Below, in pieces: positions 45,066 to 57,014 of a stretch of 64,000 nt of DNA. This DNA is from Lachnospiraceae bacterium (GTDB lineage: Bacteria > Bacillota > Clostridia > Lachnospirales > Lachnospiraceae), in contig JAFWVX010000007.1 of assembly GCA_017523785.1 (NCBI GenBank), forward strand, positions 1 to 64,000, read 5' to 3'. The first letter of the stretch is position 1; each line of letters starts with the position of its first letter. The notes below the pieces were generated by a model. That model was not told where the DNA came from. It made no database searches and saw nothing but the letters and a program-made list of their open reading frames with translations. A program made the translations under genes and the position numbers.

Positions 45066-45920
45066 CTATTTCTTTTTATTTTCTTTTATGAGAAGTTTGA
45101 TTGCTTCTACTGCAGCTTTGATTGCCTTATCTGTATCATGAGACACTGGATTTTTCATCTTCCTTTTTTCTCTCTCTTGGTTAGCTACAACGTGAAGAAC
45201 TGTTCCAGCTTTTACCCCCAAGGCATTTGCAACTACAAAGAGTGCTGCTGACTCCATCTCAGATGCAAGGCAACCTAGTCTGCACCAAGCTTCCCATTTA
45301 TTCAATAACTCATAAAATACAGGTGATTTTTCTGGAGAGTGTTGACCATAAAAACTATCCTTACACTCAACTACTCCTACATGATAATTATATTTTAGTA
45401 ATCTAGTCGCATCTGCAAGTGCATTTACTATATGATAGTCTGCAACTGATGGCCACTCAATTGGTGCATACTCCTTTGAAGTTCCTTCCATACGAACTGC
45501 GCCAGTGGCAATAACTACATCATCAGATTTAACATCTAATTGCATACCACCGCAGGTTCCAACTCTTATAAAATACTTAGCACCAACCTTTACTAACTCT
45601 TCCATAGCAATAGCTGCAGATGGTCCACCAATTCCTGTTGAACAAACCGAAACCTTTTTACCAAGCAAAGTTCCAGTGTATGTAATATATTCTCTGCTAT
45701 CAGCTATCAACTTTGGATTGTCGAAATATGCTGCTATCTTTTCAGATCTCTTAGGGTCTCCTGGCACTATGACATATTCGCCGACATCTCCTGGCTTTAG
45801 TTTCAAGTGATATTGTTCACCTGCTTTAGAATAAATATTTCTTTTTTTATAAATATAATTTCTACCGTTGTCTCTATCGCTGTCAACTATATTTTTGATT
45901 TTTGTTTTTTTATCTGCCAT
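45066..45920 (-). CDS. udp: Uridine phosphorylase
   Basis: Cleaves uridine with phosphate to uracil and ribose-1-phosphate. 284 residues, NP-I phosphorylase fold: [52 protein letters not shown] and [12 protein letters not shown], the last typical of the uridine-specific group. First gene of the long cluster down to rnhA. An imperfect hairpin separates it from rpoC. Confidence 0.9.
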   Translation of the reverse strand: MADKKTKIKNIVDSDRDNGRNYIYKKRNIYSKAGEQYHLKLKPGDVGEYVIVPGDPKRSEKIAAYFDNPKLIADSREYITYTGTLLGKKVSVCSTGIGGPSAAIAMEELVKVGAKYFIRVGTCGGMQLDVKSDDVVIATGAVRMEGTSKEYAPIEWPSVADYHIVNALADATRLLKYNYHVGVVECKDSFYGQHSPEKSPVFYELLNKWEAWCRLGCLASEMESAALFVVANALGVKAGTVLHVVANQEREKRKMKNPVSHDTDKAIKAAVEAIKLLIKENKKK

Positions 45921-45966
45921 ATCACACCCCGCATTTATAATTACATGTTCGTTCTCTTAATAGCAC

Positions 45967-45990
45967 AAAGACGCGAATCGCTTCGCATCT
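45967..45990 (-). terminator. Hairpin between rpoC and udp
   Basis: AAGACGCGAA / TTCGCATCTT (10 pairs, one G-U) with loop TCGC, 24 bases after the rpoC stop side. The T-run is weak, so it may end part of the rpoBC transcript or act as an mRNA 3' end. Confidence 0.5.
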
Positions 45991-46013
45991 TCGTGTACTA
46001 ATTATTTACTTAA

Positions 46014-49000
46014 TTATTCTTCTTCATCTGTATTTTGCACCTTATACTCTTTTGCTTCGTAAGTTATGTTCTCTGGATTAACCTCAAAGCTATCATCCTC
46101 ACTATCAAATCCATCATCTATCTCTGTAGATATAGCAGTGTTTTGGTATTTCTTCATACCAGTTCCTGTTGGAATTGTACGACCGATAATTACGTTTTCT
46201 TTTAATCCTTCTAGTTTATCTATCTTTCCGTTAATTGATGCCTCTGTCAATACTCTTGTAGTCTCTTGGAATGATGCAGCTGACAAGAATGAATCAGTAG
46301 TAAGGGATGCCTTAGTAATACCCTTCAACTCTTCCTTACCCTTTGCTTCCTTCTTTCCTTCAGCACGTAGTCTCTCGTTCTCTTCCTCAAACTCTACAAT
46401 ATCTACTGCAGTGTCAGGTAAGAACTTACTATCTCCTGCATCTATAACAAGCATCTTTCTGAGCATTTGGCGAACTATCATCTCAATGTGCTTATCATTT
46501 ATTTCAACACCTTGCAATCTATAAACCTTTTGAACTTCCTTAAGCAAATAGTCTTGAACTTTTCTCACACCTTGGATATTTAAAATATCATGTGGGTCTA
46601 TAGAACCTTCTGTGAGTGGGTCACCCGCATTTACCATATCGCCGTCTTTAACTTTCAAAAGTGAACCGAATGGAATCAAGTAAGGTTTTGCGTTTAATGA
46701 TAATTTATCTGGTCCTAAGATTTGTATTTCTCTCTTAGTTCCATTTTCGGTAAGTTTAACTTTTCCAGAATACTCAGTAACGATTGCCATACCTTTTGGC
46801 TTTCTCGCTTCAAACAACTCTTCTACACGAGGAAGACCTTGCGTTATATCTCCACCGGCTACACCACCAGTGTGGAAAGTTCTCATAGTGAGCTGAGTAC
46901 CAGGCTCACCAATTGATTGAGCAGCGATAACACCTACTGCCTCACCAATACCTACAAGTTTACCTGTTGCCATGTTTGCACCATAGCAGTGTGAACAAAT
47001 TCCGTTCTTTGACTTACAAGAAAGAACTGTTCTTATCTTGATTGATTCTCTATTTGATTTATTTAACTCTGCGATGATTCTATCTGCAATAGTTTTTGTG
47101 ATTAAACTATTTGCTTCTATGATAGTCTCACCTGTTACACTGTCGATGATTGTCTCTGCGACAACTCTTCCAGTAATTCTCTCTTTGAGTGACTCAATTC
47201 TCTCTGGTCCTTCCTCAAACTTAGATACTTCCATATATGGAATCTCTTGACCCTCGTGACAGCAGTCATCCTCTTTGATGATTAAGTCGTGTGCAATGTC
47301 AACAAGACGACGAGTCAAATATCCTGAGTCGGCAGTTCTAAGTGCTGTATCTGAAAGTCCTTTTCTTGCACCGTGCGCAGAAATGAAATACTCCAAAACG
47401 TCGAGACCTTGACGGAAATTTGACTTGATAGGAAGTTCGATAGTCTTACCAGTAGTATTTGCCATCAAACCACGCATTGCAGAAAGCTGTTTAATCTGTT
47501 GCTTACTACCTCTGGCTCCTGAGTCTGCCATCATGTAGATGTTATTGAATACTGAAAGTCCTACGAAGAGTTCTTCTTCAAGCAATTTCTTATCAGTCTT
47601 CTCCCAAGTACTTACTGTCTCATGATATCTTTCATCTTCTGTTAAGAGACCTCTACGATAATTCTTTCTTATTGCCTCAACTGCATCCTCTGCTTCAGAA
47701 AGTAATCTATCTCTACTCTCTGGAACTTTTATGTCATCCATAGATACAGTCATGGCAGCCTTAGTACTATACTTATAACCAAGTGCTTTTATATCATCAA
47801 GTACAAGTGCGATTTTTTCTGGACCATGAACGTCCATAATTCTTTCAAGTAAACCTTTCAACTCTTTCTTCTTAACAAGTCCATTGATCTCAAGTAAGAA
47901 TTCATTTTCAGGTTTGCTTCTATCTACAAAGCCTAAGTCCTGAGGTATGATTTCATTTAAGATGAGACGACCGATAGTTGTCTCTATCATTCCTCTTACT
48001 GTCTCGCCATTTTCATCTTTTCTACCAATCTTTGACTCAACTCTAACTTTAATTCTTTCTTGTAGAGTAATTCCTTTATTCTCATATGCAAATAATGCTT
48101 CGTCATATGATTTAAACATACGAACTGCACCAGTTGCATTTTGTCTCTCTTGAGTAAGATAGTAAATACCAAGAACCATGTCTTGAGATGGAACTGCAAC
48201 CACACCACCGTCTGATGGTTTCAATAAGTTATTTGTTGAAAGCATCAAGAATCTACTCTCTGCTTGTGCTTCAAGTGAAAGTGGAATATGTATCGCCATC
48301 TGGTCACCATCAAAGTCTGCGTTGAATGCAGTACATACGAGTGGGTGAAGTTTGATCGCCTTACCTTCTACAAGTATAGGCTCGAATGCTTGTATACCAA
48401 GTCTATGAAGTGTCGGAGCACGGTTAAGTAAAACTGGGTGATCCTTTATAACATCTGCTAAAATATCCCAAACCTTATCTTCCTGTCTCTCAACTTTTTT
48501 CTTAGCGTCATTCATAGAAGTTACGAGACCTCTCTTCTCGAGTTCTCTCATAACGAATGGCTTAAATAACTCTATCGCCATTTCCTTTGGAAGACCGCAT
48601 TGATAAATTTTAAGTTCTGGTCCTACGACGATAACTGAACGACCAGAGAAGTCAACTCTCTTTCCAAGCAAGTTCTGTCTAAACCTTCCTTGCTTACCTT
48701 TAAGCATGTCTGATAAAGATTTAAGTGCCTTACTTCCTGGACCAGTAACCGCTCTTCCTCTACGTCCGTTATCAATAAGTGCGTCAACTGCCTCTTGCAA
48801 CATTCTCTTCTCATTTCTAACGATGATTTCTGGAGTGCCAAGTTCAAGAAGTTTTGCAAGACGGTTGTTTCTATTTATAATTCTTCTATATAAGTCATTT
48901 AAGTCTGAAGTTGCAAATCTACCACCATCGAGTTGAACCATAGGACGAAGATCTGGTGGAAGAACTGGAAGAACTGTAAGTATCATCCACTCTGGACGAT

Positions 49001-49679
49001 TTCCTGATTTGATAAATGCTTCAACAACTTCAAGTCTCTTAACTATCTTAGTTCTCTTTTGAAGTTTTGCATCTACTAATTCATCTTTTAATTCTTTCTC
49101 AAGTTTTTCCAAATCAACATCGCAGAGTAATTCTCTTATAGCCTCAGCACCCATTCCAACTCTGAATGCTTCTTCGCCATACTCATCTATAGCTTGATTG
49201 TATTCTCTCTCTGTGAGTACATCTAATTTATGGAAGTTAGTTGCACCTGGATCAAGAACAACATATGCAGCAAAATACAAAACCTTCTCAAGATTTCTTT
49301 GACTCATATTTAATATGAGACCAATTCTTGAAGGAATGCCTTTGAAATACCAGATGTGTGACACTGGTGCAGCAAGGGTAATGTGTCCTATACGACTTCT
49401 TCTTACACTACTCTTAGTAACTTCAACACCACACTTGTCACAGATTACACCCTTATATCTAATTTTCTTATACTTACCACAGTGACATTCCCAGTCCTTA
49501 GTAGGTCCGAAAATTCTTTCGCAATATAAACCATCTTTTTCTGGTTTTAAAGTTCTGTAGTTTATAGTCTCTGGCTTTTTAACTTCACCATGAGATTCTC
49601 TAAGTATCTTATCAGGAGAACAAATTCCTATACGAATCGCTTCAAACTCCATTGGTTTGAAATTATCATCTCTACTCAT
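46014..49679 (-). CDS. rpoC: RNA polymerase beta' subunit
   Basis: 1221 residues. N-terminal zinc site [20 protein letters not shown], the active-site [12 protein letters not shown], the second zinc site [13 protein letters not shown], and the trigger-loop/bridge region with [21 protein letters not shown]. Firmicute-size, without the large insertions of proteobacterial beta'. The start is ATG AGT AGA GAT (MSRDD) at 49679, eight bases after AAGGAGG and overlapping the rpoB stop by eight bases. An upstream in-frame ATG inside rpoB is not used. Confidence 0.97.
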   Translation of the reverse strand: MSRDDNFKPMEFEAIRIGICSPDKILRESHGEVKKPETINYRTLKPEKDGLYCERIFGPTKDWECHCGKYKKIRYKGVICDKCGVEVTKSSVRRSRIGHITLAAPVSHIWYFKGIPSRIGLILNMSQRNLEKVLYFAAYVVLDPGATNFHKLDVLTEREYNQAIDEYGEEAFRVGMGAEAIRELLCDVDLEKLEKELKDELVDAKLQKRTKIVKRLEVVEAFIKSGNRPEWMILTVLPVLPPDLRPMVQLDGGRFATSDLNDLYRRIINRNNRLAKLLELGTPEIIVRNEKRMLQEAVDALIDNGRRGRAVTGPGSKALKSLSDMLKGKQGRFRQNLLGKRVDFSGRSVIVVGPELKIYQCGLPKEMAIELFKPFVMRELEKRGLVTSMNDAKKKVERQEDKVWDILADVIKDHPVLLNRAPTLHRLGIQAFEPILVEGKAIKLHPLVCTAFNADFDGDQMAIHIPLSLEAQAESRFLMLSTNNLLKPSDGGVVAVPSQDMVLGIYYLTQERQNATGAVRMFKSYDEALFAYENKGITLQERIKVRVESKIGRKDENGETVRGMIETTIGRLILNEIIPQDLGFVDRSKPENEFLLEINGLVKKKELKGLLERIMDVHGPEKIALVLDDIKALGYKYSTKAAMTVSMDDIKVPESRDRLLSEAEDAVEAIRKNYRRGLLTEDERYHETVSTWEKTDKKLLEEELFVGLSVFNNIYMMADSGARGSKQQIKQLSAMRGLMANTTGKTIELPIKSNFRQGLDVLEYFISAHGARKGLSDTALRTADSGYLTRRLVDIAHDLIIKEDDCCHEGQEIPYMEVSKFEEGPERIESLKERITGRVVAETIIDSVTGETIIEANSLITKTIADRIIAELNKSNRESIKIRTVLSCKSKNGICSHCYGANMATGKLVGIGEAVGVIAAQSIGEPGTQLTMRTFHTGGVAGGDITQGLPRVEELFEARKPKGMAIVTEYSGKVKLTENGTKREIQILGPDKLSLNAKPYLIPFGSLLKVKDGDMVNAGDPLTEGSIDPHDILNIQGVRKVQDYLLKEVQKVYRLQGVEINDKHIEMIVRQMLRKMLVIDAGDSKFLPDTAVDIVEFEEENERLRAEGKKEAKGKEELKGITKASLTTDSFLSAASFQETTRVLTEASINGKIDKLEGLKENVIIGRTIPTGTGMKKYQNTAISTEIDDGFDSEDDSFEVNPENITYEAKEYKVQNTDEEE

Positions 49680-52600
49680 TGTCATTTCCTCCTTCCTCAT
49701 CAACATTTACTAACTGACCACTGTTGTTAAACTTCTGTGTCATAAATCCCATATCTTTAAGTTCACTTTCTTTTACATACTTTCTGTCATTACCTTCCAT
49801 GAACTTTCTCATCTCTTCTCTTGGGTCATATAAGTTCTCAAGCATTGGAACTTCATTTCCATGTCCGTCAAGAACTGTCAAGTCAAGACAAAGTGCTTGT
49901 AACTCTTTCAAAAGAACTTTGAAGCTTTCTGGGATAGTAGGTCTTTGCATGTTTTGTCCCTTGATAATATTCTCATAACTCTTTACACGACCTACCATAT
50001 CATCTGACTTAACTGTCAATATCTCTTGAAGTGTATATGCGGCACCGTAGGCTTCAAGTGCCCAAACTTCCATTTCTCCGAATCTCTGTCCACCGAATTG
50101 TGCCTTACCACCGAGTGGTTGTTGAGTAACGAGAGAATATGGTCCAATTGATCTTGCGTGAATCTTATCGTCTACTAAGTGGTGGAGTTTCAAGTAGTGC
50201 ATGAATCCTATAGTAGTAGGTGAGTCGAAATACTCTCCTGTTCTTCCATCACGAAGTAAAACTTTTCCATCTTTCTTTATTGGTACACCTTTCCACTCAT
50301 CGCGATTGTCAAGATGTTGTCCAAGATATTTTATAACATCTGGAGCTAAGATGTTTTCATATTTCTTTTTGAAATCATCCCATTCCATATTTGCATAATC
50401 ATTTGCAATCTCAAGAGTGTCCTGTATGTCTTTCTCATTTGCACCTTCAAATGTAGGTGTGCAAATGTCTATACCTAAAACTTTTGAAGCAAGGCTTAAG
50501 TGAGTCTCAAGTATCTGTCCTATGTTCATACGAGAAGGAACGCCGAGTGGGTTAAGAACTATGTCGAGTGGACGTCCATTTGGTAAGTATGGCATATCTT
50601 CAACTGGAAGCACTCTTGAAACAACACCTTTGTTTCCGTGACGTCCTGCCATCTTGTCACCAACTGAAATCTTTCTCTTCTGAGCAACATATACTCTTAC
50701 CTTTGTGGATACACCGGCTGGAACTGCATCTCCTGCCTTTCTTGTGAACACACGAGTTGCGATAACTGTACCGTAGGCACCGTGTGGCATCTTGAGTGAT
50801 GTATCTCTAAAGTCTTTTGCTTTCTCTTTAAATATCGCACGGAGAAGTTTCTCTTCTGCTGTTAAATCTTGTTCTCCCTTTGGAGTAAGTTTTCCTACTA
50901 AGATATCTCCTGTTCTAACTTCAGCACCGATACGAATGATACCATCAGAATTCAAATTACTTAATGTCTCTGGTGAGATGTTTGGTATATCGTTTGTGAT
51001 TTCCTCTGGTCCAAGTTTTGTATCTCTTGCCTCAATCTCATATTCTTCTATATGAATAGATGTGTACACATCTTCTTTTACAAGTCGCTCACTTATGAGA
51101 ACGGCGTCCTCGTAGTTATATCCTTCCCAAGTCATGAATCCTATGAGAGGGTTCTTGCCAAGTGCGAGCTCACCTTTGTTAGTTGATGGACCGTCGGCAA
51201 TGATTTCACCAACTTTTACTTTTTGCCCAACATCTACAATTGGTTTTTGGTTATATGAGTTTGATTGGTTAGAGCGAGAGAACTTGAGAAGTTGATACTC
51301 TCTCTTGTCACCATTATCTGCTTTTACTTTGATAGTTTTTGCATCTACATAAGTTACTTCGCCGTCGACATCAGCATGTACACATACACCTGAGTCATAA
51401 GCTGCCTTAACTTCCATACCTGTTCCAACTGCTGCAGACTCTGTAATCATAAGAGGAACTGCCTGACGTTGCATGTTTGAACCCATGAGGGCACGGTTTG
51501 CGTCGTCGTTTTGAAGGAATGGTATCATGTTAGTAGCAACTGAGAATACCATACGAGGCGATACGTCCATGTAATCTATGTCTTGCTTTCTGTAGAGAGA
51601 TGTCTCTTCTCTATAACGACCAGAGACATTTGCATTTTTAAAATGTCTCTCCTCATCGAGTGGCTCATTGGCTTGAGCTACGTGATAGTTATCCTCTTCA
51701 TCTGCTGTCATGTAAACTATGTCTTCAGGTTTATCACCAAGAACAGTTGGGTTATTTGGATCTGTCTCTTTGTCAACTTTTATATATGGTGCTTCGATGA
51801 AACCATATTTATTTATTCTTGCATAGGTTGCAAGTGAATTTATAAGACCGATGTTTGGTCCTTCAGGAGTCTCAATAGGACAAACTCTACCATAGTGAGT
51901 GTAGTGAACGTCTCTGACTTCGAATCCTGCTCTCTCTCTGCTTATACCACCAGGTCCAAGTGCTGAAAGTCTTCTCTTGTGAGTCAACTCTGAAAGTGGG
52001 TTATTTTGATCCATGAACTGTGAAAGCTGTGATGAACCAAAGAACTCTTTAATTACTGCTGAAACTGGTTTTGTATTTATAAGTGATGGGATATTCATCT
52101 CATCAACCTGTAAAGCAACCATCTTCTCTTTTACAACTCTCTCAAGTCTTGAGAGACCCATACGATATTGATTTTGTAAAAGCTCTCCTACGGCTCTAAT
52201 TCTTCTGTTGCCAAGGTGGTCTATGTCATCAGTATTTCCAACACCTTTTGAAAGATGACAGAAGTAGTTGATTGAAGCAAGTATGTCTTCTTTTGTTACA
52301 TGCTTTGGAACGAGTTCAAGTGATCTCTCTGCGATAGTTTCAAGGAGAGCATCCTTTCCCTCTTTATTCTTTTTATTTTCTTCTAAAATGTTTTTGAGAA
52401 CTGGGTAGTAAACTAATTCTGAGATTCCCATCTCATCCCACTCTTGAGCCTTGACACCCTTTACATATGAGTTGATGTCAACCATCATTGAAGATAAAAT
52501 TTTCTGTGGTTCATCTTCACCTTCAAGTTTTATAAATACATATGGAATGGCAGCATTTTGAATATCAATTGCCATCTGCTCAGTAACCTTAGTTCCCTTT

Positions 52601-53532
52601 CTTGCAAGTACTTCACCAGTACTCTCATCTATAACATCTTTTGCAAGAACTTGATTATTTAATCTATATCTAAAATGGAGTTTCTTGTTATATTTATATC
52701 TTCCTGCACGACCTAAATCATATCTCTTTGCATCAAAGAGAGAGTTTCTAAATAATGATTCACAGGCATCAACAGACAACTGCTCGCCTGGTCTAATCTT
52801 TTTATAGAGTTCTATAATTCCTCTATCGTGGTTTCTCTCATCCTCTGGTTCCTTTTCCATAGATGCTTTTAAATATTTCTCTTCACCAAAAAGTTCTAAG
52901 ATATCGCTATCTGTAGAGAGACCAAGTGCACGAAGGAAAACAGTGATAGGAACTTTTCTTGTTCTATCAACTCTCGCCCACATGATGTCATTTGCATCTG
53001 AATCATACTCTATCCATGCACCACGATTTGGAATGAGTGTTGATGAATAAAGTTTGTTACCGATTTTATCACGAGACATTTCGTAATAGATACCAGGTGA
53101 TCTTACCATCTGTGATACGACAACTCTTTCTGCACCATTTATGATAAATGATCCATTTGGAGTCATACAAGGAAGATCACTCATGTAAGTCTCATTTTCA
53201 ACAACTTCGTTCTTCTCCTTCTTTGTGAGACGGAAACGAACATGCAAAGGATATGCGAATGTCGCATTTCTCTGCTTACACTCTTCTCTATCGTATTTTT
53301 GATCCTCTGTCTTAAGTCTTGCACTTACAAAGTCAAGTCTTATCTTTCCAGTTGGGTCTTCGATAGGGAAGATATCTTTAAATACTTCAATGATACCTCT
53401 TGTAATGAACCACGCATAAGATTGTTGTTGGATGTCAATAAGATTTGGCATGTCCTTAATCTCTTCTCTCTGCGAAAAGCTCATTCTTAGGTTCTTTCCA
53501 GATTTGACTGGATGCATCTTGCTAGCCTTCAT
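49672..53532 (-). CDS. rpoB: RNA polymerase beta subunit
   Basis: 1286 residues. Rifampicin region [20 protein letters not shown] followed by [11 protein letters not shown]; catalytic-centre segments [19 protein letters not shown] and [15 protein letters not shown]-terminal [20 protein letters not shown]. The rplJL genes that often precede rpoB are not here: the neighbour upstream is a divergent membrane-protein gene, and rpoB has its own promoter with a short leader that begins with a GC-rich hairpin. GGAGG lies 10 bases before the ATG. Confidence 0.97.
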   Translation of the reverse strand: MKASKMHPVKSGKNLRMSFSQREEIKDMPNLIDIQQQSYAWFITRGIIEVFKDIFPIEDPTGKIRLDFVSARLKTEDQKYDREECKQRNATFAYPLHVRFRLTKKEKNEVVENETYMSDLPCMTPNGSFIINGAERVVVSQMVRSPGIYYEMSRDKIGNKLYSSTLIPNRGAWIEYDSDANDIMWARVDRTRKVPITVFLRALGLSTDSDILELFGEEKYLKASMEKEPEDERNHDRGIIELYKKIRPGEQLSVDACESLFRNSLFDAKRYDLGRAGRYKYNKKLHFRYRLNNQVLAKDVIDESTGEVLARKGTKVTEQMAIDIQNAAIPYVFIKLEGEDEPQKILSSMMVDINSYVKGVKAQEWDEMGISELVYYPVLKNILEENKKNKEGKDALLETIAERSLELVPKHVTKEDILASINYFCHLSKGVGNTDDIDHLGNRRIRAVGELLQNQYRMGLSRLERVVKEKMVALQVDEMNIPSLINTKPVSAVIKEFFGSSQLSQFMDQNNPLSELTHKRRLSALGPGGISRERAGFEVRDVHYTHYGRVCPIETPEGPNIGLINSLATYARINKYGFIEAPYIKVDKETDPNNPTVLGDKPEDIVYMTADEEDNYHVAQANEPLDEERHFKNANVSGRYREETSLYRKQDIDYMDVSPRMVFSVATNMIPFLQNDDANRALMGSNMQRQAVPLMITESAAVGTGMEVKAAYDSGVCVHADVDGEVTYVDAKTIKVKADNGDKREYQLLKFSRSNQSNSYNQKPIVDVGQKVKVGEIIADGPSTNKGELALGKNPLIGFMTWEGYNYEDAVLISERLVKEDVYTSIHIEEYEIEARDTKLGPEEITNDIPNISPETLSNLNSDGIIRIGAEVRTGDILVGKLTPKGEQDLTAEEKLLRAIFKEKAKDFRDTSLKMPHGAYGTVIATRVFTRKAGDAVPAGVSTKVRVYVAQKRKISVGDKMAGRHGNKGVVSRVLPVEDMPYLPNGRPLDIVLNPLGVPSRMNIGQILETHLSLASKVLGIDICTPTFEGANEKDIQDTLEIANDYANMEWDDFKKKYENILAPDVIKYLGQHLDNRDEWKGVPIKKDGKVLLRDGRTGEYFDSPTTIGFMHYLKLHHLVDDKIHARSIGPYSLVTQQPLGGKAQFGGQRFGEMEVWALEAYGAAYTLQEILTVKSDDMVGRVKSYENIIKGQNMQRPTIPESFKVLLKELQALCLDLTVLDGHGNEVPMLENLYDPREEMRKFMEGNDRKYVKESELKDMGFMTQKFNNSGQLVNVDEEGGNDNE

Positions 53533-53575
53533 TAGTTAAAAACCTCCATTTATTATATATCAATTTTTTGAGCAC

Positions 53576-53599
53576 AAAAAAACCAATCCCCTCTGGGGA
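53576..53599 (-). promoter_or_regulatory. Hairpin and T-run in the rpoB leader
   Basis: On the minus strand TCCCC-AGA-GGGGA then TTGG and seven T. It begins within a few bases of the predicted transcription start, so it would form a 5'-terminal stem-loop. It also has the form of a weak terminator or attenuator. Confidence 0.45.
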
Positions 53600-53611
53600 C
53601 ACGTATTATGC

Positions 53612-53640
53612 ATTTTAGCACGAAATATTGCAAAAATCAA
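53612..53640 (-). promoter_or_regulatory. rpoB promoter
   Basis: Minus strand: -35 TTGATT (53635-53640), 17-base spacer, -10 TAAAAT (53612-53617). Expected start near 53605, about 73 bases before the ATG. Confidence 0.7.
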
Positions 53641-53671
53641 GCATTTTGTTAGCATATTGTTAGTATTTTCA

Positions 53672-53700
53672 TTGATATTTGGGTCTTAAAAAGTTATAAT
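53672..53700 (+). promoter_or_regulatory. Promoter of the divergent membrane-protein gene
   Basis: -35 TTGATA (53672-53677), 17-base spacer, -10 TATAAT (53695-53700), about 25 bases before GGAGATAAAT-ATG at 53732. Confidence 0.8.
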
Positions 53701-53731
53701 CTTGCTACACAATATGTATTGGAGATAAATA

Positions 53732-54166
53732 ATGTTTTTAGCAAATGTATTAAACATTGTTTTTATAGTTCTAGGGGTAATTGCCGTAATATTGGTTATA
53801 CTTTACTTTTTAGGCTCAAAACTACAGACCAAACAGGCAAATGCCAACAAAGCAATGCAACAAATGTCGATGGTTGTATCCCTACTTGTCATAGATAAGC
53901 AAAAACTTCGTGTAAAAGACTCAGGGCTTATGAAACAGGTTCAAGATGCAATTCCAGCATATATAAGATGGAGAAAATTCCCTATAGTTAAGGCTAGAGT
54001 TATAAAGGCCAACATAGCGGGTGGTGCACAGGTTATGAGTTTTATCTGTGACCCAAAGGTTTTCAAGATTATGCCAGTTAAAACTGAGGTAAAAGTTACA
54101 ATAGCTGGTGTCTACATCACCAAACTTCACTCAGCAAAGGGTGTAGATTTATCAAAACTCAAATAA
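53732..54166 (+). CDS. Small conserved-looking membrane protein
   Basis: 144 residues: an N-terminal transmembrane helix (about 5-29, VLNIVFIVLGVIAVILVILYF), then a basic cytosolic or surface domain (VKARVIKANIAGGAQVMSFI, KVTIAGVYITKL). The layout resembles YajC-type proteins but no family is firmly recognised. Divergent from rpoB with its own promoter and GGAG Shine-Dalgarno, and closed by a terminator, so it is monocistronic. Confidence 0.65.
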   Translation: MFLANVLNIVFIVLGVIAVILVILYFLGSKLQTKQANANKAMQQMSMVVSLLVIDKQKLRVKDSGLMKQVQDAIPAYIRWRKFPIVKARVIKANIAGGAQVMSFICDPKVFKIMPVKTEVKVTIAGVYITKLHSAKGVDLSKLK

Positions 54167-54197
54167 AAATGTACTGTTTCTTTACCTTTACATAAAT

Positions 54198-54226
54198 AAA
54201 AAAGAGGTCCTACCAGCCTCTTTTTT
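54198..54226 (+). terminator. Terminator of the small membrane-protein gene
   Basis: AAAAAAGAGG / CCTCTTTTTT with a 9-base loop, followed by further T residues. Confidence 0.85.
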
Positions 54227-54243
54227 TATTTAAATTTTCAAAT

Positions 54244-54270
54244 AAAAATAGCCTTTATAACAGGCTATTT
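54244..54270 (-). terminator. Terminator of the DUF554 gene
   Basis: AAATAGCCT / AGGCTATTT (9 perfect pairs, 7-base loop), with TTTTTA after it on the minus strand. Confidence 0.8.
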
Positions 54271-54279
54271 CTAGTCACG

Positions 54280-54975
54280 CTAATAAATTAGTTTATATAA
54301 AATTAGCACTATCACTATCGCTGGCAACATGTTTGCGACTTTTACTTTTGTCACTCCCATGAGATTTAAACCTATGGTCATGACCAGAAGATTTCCGACT
54401 GCTGAAAACTCATTCATCATTCCCGGATTGTCAACCAAGAATTTTAAATTACTTGCGAATAGTGCAACCAAACCTTGAAATACCAAAATCGTAATAGCCG
54501 AAAATGCGACACCTATACCAAGCGAGGCTGTGTACATTATTGATGCCACGAAGTCCATCGTAGATTTTATAAAAAGAATATTGTAATCGTGTTTTAAGCC
54601 TGCATCTATACTTCCAAGAACCGACATCGCTCCTACAGCAAATAGGATACTTGAACTTGCAAATGCCTCTGCAAACTTCGCACTTGACTCGCTCTTACTC
54701 TTTGAAGCAAAAACTTTTTTCAGGTACTCACCAAGCTTATTAACATATTTATCAATATCTATTATTGTTCCTATTGCGGTTCCAACTGCTATAGATATGA
54801 CAAGAAGTAATGTCTTCTCAACTTTCAGTGCAGCCTGAAGTCCTATTATAAATGTAGCTATTCCCATTGAAATCATAACAGCACTAGTCACTTTCTCAGA
54901 AAGTGCTTTCTTGAAAATGACACCGATTATAGCACCGATTACTATGGCAATTGTATTTACCAACACACCAAGCAT
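54280..54975 (-). CDS. DUF554 family membrane protein
   Basis: 231 residues, about seven membrane helices. NTIAIVIGAIIGVIFKKALS at the N-terminus and ISMGIATFIIGLQAAL are typical of DUF554 (YdfK/YqgA). Its function is unknown in all organisms as far as known. It follows the RNase J gene by 24 bases and is closed by its own terminator. Confidence 0.88.
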   Translation of the reverse strand: MLGVLVNTIAIVIGAIIGVIFKKALSEKVTSAVMISMGIATFIIGLQAALKVEKTLLLVISIAVGTAIGTIIDIDKYVNKLGEYLKKVFASKSKSESSAKFAEAFASSSILFAVGAMSVLGSIDAGLKHDYNILFIKSTMDFVASIMYTASLGIGVAFSAITILVFQGLVALFASNLKFLVDNPGMMNEFSAVGNLLVMTIGLNLMGVTKVKVANMLPAIVIVLILYKLIY

Positions 54976-54999
54976 ATAGCCTCCAACTTTCTAGTTATC

Positions 55000-56988
55000 C
55001 TACACTGAAATTATAACTGGAATTACAAGTGGTTCTCTCTTTATATTCTTCCACAAATAATCTTCAGCTGCAGAGACCACCATAGATTTTAATTTCTTCC
55101 AATCATTACTATTATCTTTTCTATAACTATCAATTGTATTCCTTATTACATCTTTTAATCCATCTATAAGTTCCCCAGACTCTTTCATATAGACGAAGCC
55201 TTTTGAAATGATGTCAGGTCCAGACACAAGTTCTGATGATGAGTCAGAAAGTGCCATCGCTATAATTACCATGCCTGCTGTCGCAAGAGCCTGTCTATCT
55301 TTAAGAACGATATTTCCAACATCGCCAACTCCAAGTCCGTCGACATTGATTCCATTTGACGCAACATGGTCTATAACCTTAGATGAGTCCTCGCAAATCT
55401 CAAGCACATCACCAACCTCAAGAAGCAAACACTTCTTTTTATCAACACCAACTGACTCTGCGATATTTGCAGCTTCTCTTCTATGTCTATACTCGCCGTG
55501 AACAGGTATTGCATACTTTGGATTTACCAAAGTGTATATGAGCTTAATTTCCTCTGCACAGGCGTGACCAGATACATGTGTATCTTGGTAAATAACAGTC
55601 GCGTGGCGACGATAGAGTTCATCTATGATTTTATTTACCGCCTTCTCATTTCCAGGAATTGGAGTTGATGAAAGGATAACCACATCACCTTGTTTTATAT
55701 TTAACTTTTTATTCACACCCTGTGCCATCCTAGAAAGTGCCGCCATCGACTCGCCCTGACTTCCAGTTGTGATGATGACTGTTTTCTCATCAGGATAATT
55801 TTTAAGCATATCAGTTTGGATAAGAGTTCCCTTTGGAACGTCAATGTAACCCAGTTCAGTCGCAATATTGATTATGTTAATCATACTTCTTCCTTCAATC
55901 GCAACCTTTCTACCATATCTTGATGCAGTGTCGATTACCTGTCTAACTCTGTCCACATTTGATGCAAATGTCGCAACTATAATTCTTTCATTATTGTGTT
56001 CATTGAAAATAGAATCAAAAATCTTTCCAACAGTTCTCTCACTCATGGTGAAGCCCTGCTTAGTCGCATTCGTTGAATCAGATAAAAGTGCAAGCACCCC
56101 CATACGGCCAATCTCTGCAAAATGAGGAAGGTCAATTGTATCACCAAACACAGGAGTATAGTCAACTTTAAAATCACCAGTGTGCATCACTATGCCCGCT
56201 CTTGTATAAATTGCAAGTGCTGCAGAATCTACTATACTATGGTTAGTCTTTATAAACTCTACATACATGTTTCCAAGTTTTATAATGTCTGAGAAATTTA
56301 CAGTGTTGAGTTTGTAGCCAACTATCTTGTGTTCTTTAAGTTTTCCCTCAACAAGTGCCATCGTAAGTTTAGTTCCGTAGATAGGCATATTCAACTCTTT
56401 CAAAATATATGGAATGGCACCAATGTGGTCCTCGTGACCATGGGTTAAAACCATTCCTCTAATCTTATTTTGATTTCTCTTGAGATATGTCACATCAGGA
56501 ATTACCAAATCAATTCCGAGCAAGTCCTCAGTTGGAAATGCATTACCGCAGTCAATAACTATGATGTCATTCTCGTCCTCTATCACAGTTATGTTCATTC
56601 CAATGGCACTAAGACCACCGAGTGGAATAATCTTAATCTTCGCATCCTTCTTTGGATTATAGTGCTCAAGGAACTTTCTATTTTTCGCAGTCATCCTCTC
56701 TATATAAGACTGACCGTTTGATTGATTTCCATTTTGAAAATTATTTGTGTTATTTTGATTATTTGTATTATTTGGCTTTTTATTTGTATTCAAATTGTTG
56801 TTGGCATTATTATTCTTGCCAAATGCCTTTTTGTTAGCTTTGTTATTTGCTTTATTGTTCTTGTTGTCAAATTTCTTTTTGTTATTCATGTTATTATTAT
56901 TTGTCTCTCCTTCATAAGTATTGTTCTTCATATTCTTTTCGAAATACTCTTCGAAACTCTTCATTTTATTGCTACTGTTAAAACTCAT
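55000..56988 (-). CDS. rnj: Ribonuclease J with Asn-rich N-terminal extension
   Basis: Endonuclease and 5'-3' exoribonuclease of RNA decay. 662 residues against about 555 usual. Beta-lactamase/beta-CASP core from about 116: KIIPLGGLSAIGMN, LTHGHEDHIGAIPY (182-188), HTGDFKVDYTP, LLSDSTNATKQGFTMSE, TTGSQGESMAALSRMAQG and HVSGHACAEE, then a C-terminal domain. Residues 1-115 are an extension made mostly of Asn and Lys (NNKANNKANKKAFGKNNNAN and the like), probably disordered. AGAGGAG lies about 12 bases before ATG; a type B palindromic repeat stands further upstream at 57015-57037. Confidence 0.95.
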   Translation of the reverse strand: MSFNSSNKMKSFEEYFEKNMKNNTYEGETNNNNMNNKKKFDNKNNKANNKANKKAFGKNNNANNNLNTNKKPNNTNNQNNTNNFQNGNQSNGQSYIERMTAKNRKFLEHYNPKKDAKIKIIPLGGLSAIGMNITVIEDENDIIVIDCGNAFPTEDLLGIDLVIPDVTYLKRNQNKIRGMVLTHGHEDHIGAIPYILKELNMPIYGTKLTMALVEGKLKEHKIVGYKLNTVNFSDIIKLGNMYVEFIKTNHSIVDSAALAIYTRAGIVMHTGDFKVDYTPVFGDTIDLPHFAEIGRMGVLALLSDSTNATKQGFTMSERTVGKIFDSIFNEHNNERIIVATFASNVDRVRQVIDTASRYGRKVAIEGRSMINIINIATELGYIDVPKGTLIQTDMLKNYPDEKTVIITTGSQGESMAALSRMAQGVNKKLNIKQGDVVILSSTPIPGNEKAVNKIIDELYRRHATVIYQDTHVSGHACAEEIKLIYTLVNPKYAIPVHGEYRHRREAANIAESVGVDKKKCLLLEVGDVLEICEDSSKVIDHVASNGINVDGLGVGDVGNIVLKDRQALATAGMVIIAMALSDSSSELVSGPDIISKGFVYMKESGELIDGLKDVIRNTIDSYRKDNSNDWKKLKSMVVSAAEDYLWKNIKREPLVIPVIISV

Positions 56989-57014
56989 TTTTGTTACTAC
57001 TCCTCTTTTCTTTC

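Noticed and set aside
56700..56960. Repetitive AT-rich stretch considered as a CRISPR or tandem-repeat array
   Set aside because: It is the Asn/Lys codon run of the RNase J extension; no regular spacer-repeat period is present.
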